A DNA stretch of 64,000 bases from assembly GCA_034336665.1 (NCBI GenBank), contig CM067565.1:81160858-81224857 (forward strand), read 5' to 3'. The translations under genes and the position numbers were made by a program. The stretch comes from Luscinia megarhynchos. Its lineage: Eukaryota > Chordata > Aves > Passeriformes > Turdidae. A model generated the notes under the pieces. It did no database searches, was not told the DNA's origin, and saw only the letters and a list, made by a program, of their open reading frames with translations. Shown here piece by piece: positions 25,080 to 34,740 of the stretch. Positions within the stretch are counted from its first letter, which is position 1; each line of letters starts with the position of its first letter.

Positions 25080-25510
25080 ACACTCCCAACCCCCAAAATA
25101 TGGAGGCAGCTCAGAATGGAAATGTTAAAGAGCCGTAATTCCAGAGGATGTGAATGGCTAATTCTGTACATTCAAATGAAACAGAGGGGAAATATACTGA
25201 ATGGAGCCCATGTATAAGATCATATGAAATGTAAAAAGACTTGTTGTTCAGTGCACACACTGCCTCTTCAATCTAGTTCTGTTTAAATGCCCATTCTTTT
25301 CGTTTGGCATCTCCTTGTCCCTCGATGGCTGAATCAAAAGAGGAACGAAATAATGACACAAAGATTTTTAAAAACTCAGCTCCAGCTGCAGCAGGGAGAA
25401 GCCTGAAGCGAAACGTGAGAGCGTACGGCTCTTTGTTAAGGCTTCCTTGGCTATAGAATATGGTATATGAAACGCCTGGCGGGTCCCGTTTGGTCCTATG
25501 GAGGCAGAGC
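25080..25510. promoter_or_regulatory. candidate conserved noncoding element, about 430 bp
   Basis: A long, repeat-free, AT-leaning block with many transcription-factor-like words (tgagctaataacac, ggctaattctg, aaataatgacac, agcgtacggctctttg). It retains several CpGs despite low G+C, which is often a sign of constraint. It encodes no recognisable protein. Confidence 0.4.
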
Positions 25511-26884
25511 TCTTAAGGTGGCTCTCTTGGGTTTCTGGAGGACGGCAGGAAGGCTGCCCCACATTTGCAGGCAGCAAGCATCCCACCTGCAGAGACCCCA
25601 GGGCCCAGATGGTTCCCCCTCCAAGCACCCCAGGGGCCCAGGGCACTCTCTCCCCTGACAGTGGGTGGTCCAGCCTTTTTTTGTCTTTTCATTGTAGCTG
25701 CCACTTTACATCGGGAAACCAAACTCAGCACTTCTTGCTGGGAGATGGTTCCAATTTATACAGATTTCTAAGAAATAAATACGTTTTATTCCATGCCTCT
25801 AAGGTATTTTTGCATGCCCAGCTGGCAGAGCTACACATACAACTGCTATGTTGGTGCCAGTGGAGAGCAGCTCACAGTCCCCAGCCACAGCCTTTCCTAA
25901 ACTCGGCATTTGGAAGTTGGTGGAACTGATGACTGCAGGGACCCCAGTGTTACCATCCCAGCAGGGCTGGGGCAAAGCTGCCTGTCACCTCCGTATCTCC
26001 AGCACCCACAGGAAAGTTTGGCAGGTCCTGGCATCAGATGCCCCACCACGGCCTCCTTGCAAATGCTGCAAATGCCTTTTGGGACAGGGCATCACCCAGA
26101 GCATCCACTTCTGGAAAGGAAAACCACCATGGCCTCAGCTCTCTGGCTGAGGAGAGGCCAGGGAGAGAAGGTGTGGTGCAGAGGAGGAGGCTTCCGAGGG
26201 TGGGGCCAGCTCTCCCCACCACCACTCACTCCCCTGGCCAGTGCCATGAACAGCAACACCAAAAAAACATCCAGTAAGTGCTGAGAAACTTGGAGCCATA
26301 TTGCTTATCTAAACAAATGTTCAGTGAACATCAACACTAATTCGTTTTCCGTGGGCTGAATACTTTTCCTCTCCGAGGCTCTTCAAGCAGCTGTGGCTGA
26401 TTTCTGCTTGTGCCCAGCACGCCTTCCCCAGGACCCCCCACCTTCATGGTCACCACGGTGCTTCTCAGCATGTCCACTCACAGGCAGGGACACTTGGCAC
26501 GTGCTGGGAATAGGCTCTGTCCAGGGGTTCCCTGCAGGAAAACCCAGTGATGCTGGCAACAGCACTGAAGGCCCAGCATGAAATCTGTGCCCCTGCACAG
26601 GTATGAACATCATTCATCAGCATTGAAGAATTCACTGTATCGTGTGTTGCTTGGGAAGTGGAGTCCTTGTATGTTGTGCCTACCCCACTTCACAGCTGCT
26701 GGGGCAGTACAAGGAGAGTGCCAAGCCTGGACAGGCAGCAGGACACTTCCCTCCTGCAAGGAGCGCAGGTCTGCCCTGCGCAGCTCCAGCCTGGCACAAG
26801 AATCCTTGCAAAGCACCAGGCAGAAATTTCCAGAGGCATCTGGTCACCTCAGTGCCCCTGGCTATCTGTTGAATCCCTGAGAGG

Positions 26885-27170
26885 AGGGGTGCCACGGCCA
26901 CTGCTGCCTGCTGCCAGGGCCGTGCCCCAGCCAGCACATCAGGAGACACATCACCTGCCTGTCCTGGGGGCTGGTGAGGAGGAGCACGTTCCTCCGCAGC
27001 CGCTGAAGCCACCTCATGACGCTGGCAGCGGGGCTGCCAGAAGGCTGTCACAGCGCAGGGGAGGACAGCCAGAGCGGCCATGTGACGCCCTCGCTGCTAT
27101 TCCTGGTGCCCCCGAGGCTGCAGGACTGTCACACGGAGCGGGATCACCCGGCTGGAGCGTACAAGCCAGG
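26885..27170. other. GC-rich, CpG-enriched block
   Basis: Raised G+C and CpG compared with both flanks, with overlapping open frames on both strands and no domain. It directly precedes an AT-rich element containing a CRE-like site at 27,211. Confidence 0.4.
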
Positions 27171-27184
27171 TGAGTCCAGCTGTG

Positions 27185-27245
27185 GTGACAGCGAATTCCT
27201 AATTAGCTCATTACGTCAGACGGCCAAACACTCAGAGTCATTACC
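27185..27245. promoter_or_regulatory. homeodomain plus CRE-like site cluster
   Basis: A palindromic CTAATTAG at 27199-27206 is followed five bases later by TTACGTCA (bZIP/CRE type) at 27211-27218. Close pairing of these two site classes in 20 bp suggests an enhancer core. Binding is inferred. Confidence 0.4.
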
Positions 27246-29215
27246 CAAGGATGGCCTACGTGCCCGGCCGGGCATACTCCCCTGATCCCTTCTTCCCAAA
27301 ACAGGACTGGGAGAGCCAGACGAGCTCCCCCTGGAAAAGGGACACGCTGTGTGGTGTGCCCAGCAGGCCGGCAAGCTCCAGGTCCCACAAACCACATGGG
27401 GAAAACCCAGTGAGACAAAGTGCCAGGCACGCAGCAAATGGCCTGAGTGTGGCCGTCCTACACGGTGAGGTCTCATCCTGCCCCATACATGGATGTGGAG
27501 TGGTCTGTCCCACAGCCACAGGGACCTAAGCACAGCACGGTGGGTTGCACACCAGCTCCCCCACCCTGCTCTCCTCCACCTGAGGCTGCAGGCAGGCTTA
27601 TCCCCTCCTTTCCAGCCGCTTCCTGAGGACAGAGCAGCTGGACGCCCCTCAGCAAGGCACTATCAGGGCAAGCTGTGTGCTGGCTGGCAGGTTGGCAGAG
27701 CCATCCTCTCCCCGTGAGCTCGGATGGGCACTGTGAGTGCTGGATGGCGGGTCACAGCCCTGCCACACACCCAGCAGCACCACGGAGCAGCGGCACTGCG
27801 CCTCAGAGGTAGCACAGGCAGCTCTGGCAGCGATTTATGTATCTTGGAGTTGCTTTCCCCGTGGTGGTAGCTGGAACTGATTCTGAATACTTAGCTGGTT
27901 TAATATGAAAACAAAAATCCCTGGATTGACAGCTTGTCCAAGCAAGGCACCGTTTGAGTTCCTGGCAGCCAAGCAGTGAGAACTAATGCTGGTCACAGGG
28001 TGGAGGTGAGAAACTGCTGGCCCAGCTGAGCATCTGGGCTCTGCTCCATGCTTCATCTGGAGTTTAGATGCTCTTCTTCCTGCCCTCTGGATGAAGGATC
28101 ATGCAGGATCCAGGATGCCACTGAAGCGAGGACTCCTTTAGAGTGGCCACCTCCCAGCAATCCCACCTAACTGGGGATGAAAAACCATGTCTTGCTGAAA
28201 CCACTGTGAGATTTAGGTCAGGCAGGTGGGATCATCCAGGCTAGAGCAGGACCAATGTGCCTGAACTGGTGCCCAAACAATTCCAAAGGCATGACACCAT
28301 TCCTGGGCACAGCTGGCCATGCTGAAGGGGTCAGTGCTGCAGCACCATCCTTGTCCATCCCCTAAATAACGTGGGTGCTGCTGAAAAATGGGGCCCAGAC
28401 CCTGCAAGCACTGTGCTGGCACTTTCTGCAGAGTCCCTGGCCCACACTGCAGGACTGCTCTGTTCCTGCATAGTGGTACATGGGTCAATGTGCTATTTGG
28501 AAATGCCATGTTAGACCTTCTGTCCTGGAGAAGCACCTCTCTCAGCCTCATCCAGAGCTCCCCTGAGTAGCTCTGCACCTCCAACACCGAGAAGAAAACA
28601 TCACCAGCACAGGCAGACAAAGCTGCCTCTGAAGGAAAGTTTATTTCCCGTGTGACCGAATGGGCAGGGTGGATAGGAAGGCAGCGATTGCCCCAGCTCA
28701 AGGGCTGGTTCCTGGTGCGCAGCAGACACAATCCACACCCGCCCCGGAGGGAGAGGGAAGCTGTGGGGCTGTGAGCAGTCATTGCTTCTGCTCAGTCATC
28801 CGTCCCACAGCTGTGCCAGCGAAGCTATTGTCCCGGTCCCTACACTGGGAAACCCCAGATCCAGCTGGAAATTACCAGCACGTATAGTGCCAGGTGAGCC
28901 CCGGAGGCCCTAGAAACAAACAAACAAACAAAAAAAGAGGGTTTTCCTCTCCTTATATCAAAGCACCAAGCAGACCTCACTTCCTTCCTCTGCCAGCAAG
29001 TATTAGGGAGTTACTCAGCTTCTTCTGGCTTTCCCACCAAAGGGGATCTCTGATGCAAGTGGTGGGTCACTAGAGAGCAGGATGTGGGGCTGTGAACATG
29101 CCCCGGGGCACAAAGCAGCTGCGGAAGAAGAGGATGCCCCGGCACTGCCCTGCGAGGCCGGGCATGGAAACGGGGCAGCAGGGAGCTTGCTGTGCCCCTA
29201 AAGCCCAGCCTGCTC
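27246..29215. other. intergenic, no gene seen
   Basis: Nothing recognisable as gene or mobile element. An A-rich (CAAA)n-like run occurs near 28,915-28,940. Confidence 0.55.
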
Positions 29216-29219
29216 CCAG

Positions 29220-30130
29220 CACCCACCCTGGGACTGCCAACGGGGCACCGAGGGGCTCGTGGAGAATAGCGCTGGGCCACCAAGTCACGGTGCCAGTCCG
29301 GCGTAAAACCCGTGCGGTCCCGCTCGCCCGAGGCGGGATCAGCTCGGGGGCCACCGGGCCGGCGGTGCCGGGCGGTACCGGGCGGTACCGAGCTGGGGCC
29401 GGCGGTGCCGGGCGGTACGGAGCTGGGCCCGGCGGTACCGGGCGGTACCGGGCGGGATGCTGCGGTGCCGGGCGGTACCGGAGCTGTGGCCGGCGGTGCC
29501 GGGCGGTACCGGGCGGGATGCTGCGGTGCCGGTACCGGCCCCATCTCCCTGAGGACACCTTAACGGCGGCGGCCGCGGGCGCCTCCCGCCGCCCGCCCCG
29601 CTCGGCTCCCGCCGCTCCTCGCGGGGAAGCAGCTGACTCGGGGCGGCTGCCAGCGCTGCTGGCTGCTGGATCCGGCCGCGGCAACGTGCAGCCCGACATG
29701 TAAACCGGGCAGGCCTATGCTAATGGCGGGGGGAGGGCGCTTGGCGCAGGGGCGAGGGGGACGGAGGTGGAGGCCAGAGCACAGCCAGAAAATTCCCCCC
29801 TCCTAATCGCCCCCCCGCTTCTCCATCACCACCTCCCCGCATCCATCTGCCTCCCCTCCTCCTCCTCCATTCATAAAATCCGGGCGGCACTGCCACCTAC
29901 CGTAGCGAGGCCGGCCCGCCGCTCCGCTCGGCCCCCGGTACCCCCGGTACCCCGGCCCGGCAGGTCCCCGCAGCCCACGCCAGCCTTCCCACGGGCAGAA
30001 CGGCGCTTCTGTCCTCGCCCGTAACACCAAGCTGGGGTCTCTCCGCCCAGCCCCTCAGCCCAGCCTCAGGTGTGCCCCAGCTGTATTTGGGGCGCTCTTC
30101 TCGCCGCCCCCGAGGTGAGCGGTCAGCCCC
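29220..30130. promoter_or_regulatory. orphan CpG island, about 0.9 kb
   Basis: The largest CpG-dense block left of MRPL14. A good plus-strand splice-donor match (CCGAG|GTGAGC, GT at 30115-30116) lies at its right end, and a minus-strand donor-like TACG|GTAGGT occurs near 29,897. It may therefore be the promoter of a noncoding or unrecognised transcript. Open frames on both strands (up to 209 codons) reflect GC content and an internal minisatellite, with no known domain. Confidence 0.6.
29355..29540. repeat. GC-rich minisatellite built of CCGGGCGGTAC-type units with a period of about 60 bp
   Basis: Short units around CCGGGCGGTACC recur about ten times and are arranged in a higher-order pattern. 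For example, GGCGGGATGCTGCGGTGCCGG recurs at 29451 and 29512 (61-bp spacing), and GAGCTGNGGCCGGCGG recurs near 29390 and 29481. GGTACC palindromes punctuate the array. It lies inside the CpG island. Confidence 0.9.
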
Positions 30131-31575
30131 GCCGCCCAGCCTGCTGGAAATCAGAGTAAGGGACAGCAGTGTCCTACCAACGCTGCCTGGTTTCCCACCC
30201 TTAGGGAAACCCCCAGCTCCTGTTTCTCTGCACCTCCGAAAAACCACAAAGCCCTCTCCCGGCAAGGGGGAGATGGAGGAGATAAAAGCCTGAGACAAGT
30301 CATGGCCCTTAGGTTTCAAAAAAAGAGATTAAAGTAGCACATACCCGCCGGGAGAAGGGTGAGTTAAGCCGTCAGCCATAGTCCCTGCTCAGGAAGAAAC
30401 CCTCCCAGGGCCAAGCAACCCCCTCCAGGAAGAGGCACTGAGGGGCAGCCCCTTTTCCTCAGCAATCGCTTTCCAATTCCCCACTGGGGAGGGCCGAGAC
30501 TCCCACCGCCCTCTCCTTTTAGCGTTCTCTTCTTCCTCCTCAGCACACAATGGGGCAATCACTGGCTGGGTCTTATTCCCATCCCTTACCAGCACCCTCA
30601 GGAATGAGCTCCTGTGCCTTCTCACATCAGGAGACTCTCCCCAGTCCTGCATGACCTTCTTTTCCTTCCTCCCTTTCCACTCCCCTAACAAAGGATAGTT
30701 ATCCCCAGCCAGTAAAGATGGCAGCCCCACACCCCGGTGGGAAGTGAGCAGCCCTGCAGGGCAGCAGGGGCCAGACCTCCAGGCTCATGGGTTTGTGAGC
30801 AGCAGCAGAGGCTCTCTGGCCAGGTGTCCCCCCGGCAGCATTTCAGCTCACGCCAGCCTTAGTTCACCAGGACTAAAGCCTCGATGGAGCAGGAGAAAGG
30901 GGAGGGGGTGAATTTGGACAGGCAAAACAGAACCTGCACACAGGTCAGCATGTACAATGCCTGTGATAGTGGAAGACCTTGTGCTTGAAGCTGAATGGGG
31001 AACACTGAGCATCTCTACAGGGAACACAGAGAGGGAGGGAGAGAGGGAAAAAAAAAAAGTCTTGTGAGTGCCGAGTTTGCAAAATGAGCTGGTGGTAAAT
31101 AGCTGGAGGATAGACAGCGTCTCTGTACGTGAGGCGCAGCACGGAGAGCTGCACCTGAGCGAGGCTGGGCCAGCATCGCACGTCACTCGCTGGTGCATCC
31201 TCCCCAGCCTGCTCTCCCCGCACCAGCTCCCCCGCCTCCACCACGAACATGCAGTGGGAAAAATGGGTTCCCCCCCGCGCTCCGTGCGGCCACAAAGCAC
31301 AGAGCTGGGAGAAGCACAGCTGGACTTGATTCAAGGTCCAGCAGGTGCCTGCCAAGGAGAGTCAGCACCACGAACCTCCTGAGCCCCTTTTCCTGCCCCA
31401 CAGCCCCTTGAGCTCGGTGTCTCCCCACGCCCCAGCTCAGCTGCTTTCTTCCCTGAGCAATGGCAGCCGTGTTTGCCAACACTCCCTGCTCGCTAGTGCT
31501 GCTATCCAAGGCCCTTTGTTCCCCTCGTCGGGCAGCCTTCCTTTGCACTCCGCAGCCGGGCGCTGAGGCCCAACA
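30131..31575. other. intergenic, no gene seen
   Basis: Mixed-composition DNA right of the CpG island. No coding exon, RNA gene or repeat is recognised beyond a short GGGA/AAAA-rich run near 31,030-31,060. Confidence 0.5.
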
Positions 31576-31960
31576 CAGCTCATCTCACCTGGGGTGCTCC
31601 AGACGGGAGCCCGCCAGATTTCCCCTCCCTCCTCCCAAAGACCAGGCAAAACTCGCACGGCGCCTGGAAAACCTCGCTACGTGCGAAAAGGCAGAGGAGC
31701 CATCCTTTCCCGGGAGAGGGGCGCGCTCAGGGCTGTGGGTGGCAGCAAACCCTGCCCTGCATGTGCAGTTTGCCGGGGCGTGCTGCCCGGGCCCGCCGGG
31801 ATGGATGGCCGGGATGGCCGGGATGGCCGGGATGGCCGGTCCCGCGGGCGGCCCGCTGCCCGGTTCCGTGGGACCGCAGCCCGGCGCCCGCCTGACACCC
31901 TGTGGCCGCATCCCGCCTTGCAGGGACGCGGGGAGACGGGGAGCGGCACGGGGATGGGAT
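31576..31960. promoter_or_regulatory. orphan CpG-rich block
   Basis: CpG-enriched sequence with words such as ccgcgggcggcccgctgccc. It contains a short GGGATGGCC tandem array and ends at a GGGGATAT array. No gene start is recognisable. Confidence 0.45.
31798..31839. repeat. (GGGATGGCC)n short tandem repeat, about four units
   Basis: Nine-base units GGGATGGCC repeat about four times, the first with an extra ATGG. The reading frames through it give Gly-Met-Ala or Gly-Arg-Asp repeats and are artefacts. Confidence 0.95.
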
Positions 31961-32017
31961 GGGATATGGGGATATGGGGATATGGGGATATGCGGATATG
32001 GGGATATGGGAATGGGG
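31951..32017. repeat. (GGGGATAT)n octamer tandem repeat
   Basis: About six octamer units GGGGATAT with one G-to-C change near 31,993, preceded by GGGAT pentamers. The G4 runs at eight-base spacing are compatible with G-quadruplex formation on the plus strand. Confidence 0.95.
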
Positions 32018-33377
32018 CGTGGGAGGAGGCTCACAGGGTCTCTCAGCAGAGCAAAGCCGGCAGGAGCAGGGAGAAACCACAGACCTGACTCCTGCCACCC
32101 GCCACGCAGGGATGAAATGTTACACACTTTAATAAAGCAGCACACACGTGTCCCAGCAGTTTCCATAAGTGCCCGTGCATTCAGCCCAGCATGTCCAGGA
32201 GGAAAAGAATTTCAATTTATTCCTAGCTGGTGCCACAGGCTCCTATGAGTGCACAAGATCTCTTGCTCTATGGCAGCATGTGACAGTGAGGGCTGCTGTA
32301 ATAGTGCCCCAACGGATGCGAGGCTCCTAAGAACACCCATATGGGTTTCAAGCCCCTCAGAGAGTCCTCTCTACTGCAGAGCAAGGCACACCCTGCTCCT
32401 CCCTGGCTTTATTGACCTCCTGCCAGAAGGATGCATTTCTACTTTCCAAAGCACAAGGGTTGGGGTCTCTGTAGGGAACGGAGTAAAACATCCTTATTTG
32501 CACACCACCAACCCCACAGGGTGCCCACTTGTTGTATCCACATGTGAGGGTCAGGGTGACCATGTGTGGCATGTGTCCCACCCAGGTCGGGATGGAGGAC
32601 ACACTCCCACAGCCTGGGAATTCCCACTGCTCAGCCTGCAGCATGTCTGAGACACCAGCAGCAGCTACTCCGCTGCAGGACCCCAGCCCAGGGAAACTGC
32701 TGCAGCAGCTCTGGGTGGAGCTAGCACTCACCCTTCTTGGAAAAAAAAAAATGGCTCCATGTGGTGCTCCAGGGGAGTTGCTGATCCTCAGCAGCCTCCT
32801 CTTTTCTCATCCTTGGAAAAGCTGCTGGGGGCAGGGAGAGGTGAAGGTGTGTTTTTGAGAGCTAAGCCACCTCAGAGCAGGAAGCCCTTGCTCCAGATGA
32901 TCTCCTAGGTAACCCAAATGAAGCCCTGCGACCTTGATAGAAAAGCTTGTCTCCATTTAGGAGGGAATCCCTTGTGTACTCTTGCTGACCTGGCTCCCCT
33001 CTCCATTTTACAAACCCCAGTGGAGGTCCCACCCTTATTCCTCTCAGGGTCTTGGAGTCTCTAAGCCCACCAAGCCAGCTTGGTTCTCCTGCAGGAGCAT
33101 CGGCCATGCCCAGGGAGTGTTGATCCCTGCTCACAGCGTTCATTCCAGCCTCCCCCGGGCATCCACAGCTCCTGCAGGGAGAAAGGCCGTGTCTCATTGC
33201 CAGGCTTCCTGGGACAGAGCTCCCCCTTGCTGAGAGCTCATCGGCAGCGGGCAGTGAAGCCATCAGCTGCTTTCTCTGCCCTTTCTGTGCCTGCAGTTTG
33301 GGGGGATTTGACCTGGTACTCTGCCCCCGCACGTCCCTCTGGCTGGAGCCCAGCGGGAATAACCGGAGACGTTCAGA

Positions 33378-33412
33378 TGATGCATCGCAGGGGAACTGTT
33401 TTAATTAAAAGT
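33378..33412. promoter_or_regulatory. candidate element, copy A of a diverged pair
   Basis: TGATGCATCGCAGGG, then AACTG, then TTAATTAAAAG. The order and spacing match copy B at 34,606-34,643. It could be a duplicated enhancer core or a relic of a shared ancient repeat. Confidence 0.35.
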
Positions 33413-34605
33413 GATGCTTTGGTCAGCGGGGTACAGGTTCTTTGGGAATATAGGAGAAGTGAGCTGGTGAGTGATGGGCAGGGAGGGAAAATGTGCCTCC
33501 TCAGGGTTAGCTCTGAACTCAGCGGCTTTGCCAGGAAAGTGGGAAGTTGGCAGGGTGAGCTCAATTCTCAGAGGCCTTACCATGGGGCAATGCTTAACAG
33601 TGTCCTGAAATCCTGGTGCAAACTGGGGTCTGCCCTCCCTCAAACTCAAAGCATTTGCTGCTCCCCAAATGCCAGTCCCTTTCCCATCAGACAAGAAGGA
33701 TATCTGTGCCCTGCTTACGGAGGTTTAGGGGTACAGGGACCTCATGTAAACTCTCCAGCTCTGCCAGAAAAGAAATCTAAAAGCTCAGCAGAGCCCTGCA
33801 CCAGGTGGATTAGTGCAGCATAGTGAGGAGCCACCTCCTGTAGATGTCCCTGCTGCAGACTCAACCTCTGTGTTCTCAGCTCTGGTGAGAGGGGATCCAT
33901 CACTGCTGGGAGTGTTACCACCAGAAATTAATCGTGAGGGGGAGTAGGGTTTGAGGAAGAATTAGGCAAGGGGATTCTTCCTCACACGAAAGTGAAGAAG
34001 CCCCTTAGACTGGGAGGTTTGGCCTGGTGTTCATCCTAAGAAGCTTCTCTTAGGCTGGTTTTCTAGTTAGAGCCTAGTACACCCTGGGCACCTTCCTGTC
34101 TTCATGAAGGATGCTCTGGGAAAAGCTCCCAGACACCAAACCACACGATTCTAAATTACCAGGAATGTTTTCCCATTCAAACACCCACTAGGTCTGTTTT
34201 CTGCTCCTGGCAAAGCCATGGAAAACCACATCCAGGCCCTGCATGCTGCACCTGCCCACAGCCACATCCCTGGAGGAATCAGAGGTGGCACACAGAGGCA
34301 GGTGCCATGATGGTGAGAAGCACCACACTCCTGTCCCACAAGGATGTCCCCCACCACCTTCCCACCTTGGCTAGCAGCAGCCTGGCCATGTCAAACAACA
34401 ATTTGTTCGACAGGTAACGTGGGGAGCATTTCTAGCCTGTGCTGCTGCTTGCTCTGAAGAGCCATATTTACCAATCAGCAATTGCAAGACAGAGGGAGCA
34501 TGGCAGAAGGATGGGGGCCATAGCATGGAGGTGGAGGGGAAGTTATGCCACTGGGCCTTGGCAATGCCTGGTGAGGCAGCGAGGAAAGGGTGGAGAGCGA
34601 CTACG

Positions 34606-34740
34606 TGATGCTTCGCAGGGAGAACTGATCTTATTAATAAAAGCTGCTTCTTCCCAAGGCCTTGATAATCTCTCCTGCTGCAGATTATTTACAGCTGTGG
34701 AATTTAATACTCCAATGAACAAAGCTCTCTGAAGCACAGA
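34606..34740. promoter_or_regulatory. candidate conserved noncoding element containing copy B
   Basis: Starts with TGATGCTTCGCAGGG, then AACTG, then TTATTAATAAAAG, and runs on into AT-rich, site-dense sequence (ttgataatctc, agattatttacagctg, ggaatttaatac). Words such as GATAATC and CAGCTG suggest enhancer sequence. Conservation was not tested. Confidence 0.4.

Larger units (their letters stand above)
22896..26880. other. intergenic, no gene seen; contains AT-rich regulatory-looking blocks
   Basis: No coding gene recognised. Two blocks stand out as possible conserved elements (about 23,640-23,770 and 25,080-25,510, listed separately). Remaining open frames (for example 197 codons at 23,866) have no recognisable domain. 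Confidence 0.55.

Noticed and set aside
29355..29540. Regularly spaced repeats considered as a CRISPR-like array
   Set aside because: Units are contiguous and GC-rich without unique spacers, and the genome is a vertebrate's. It is a minisatellite.
29011..29703. Overlapping frames of 177-209 codons with Pro-Gly-Thr-Ala repeats
   Set aside because: They are produced by the GC-rich minisatellite, and both strands are open.
33080..33823. 247-codon plus-strand frame
   Set aside because: No recognisable domain, no flanking splice structure that I can support, and overlapping frames on the other strand.
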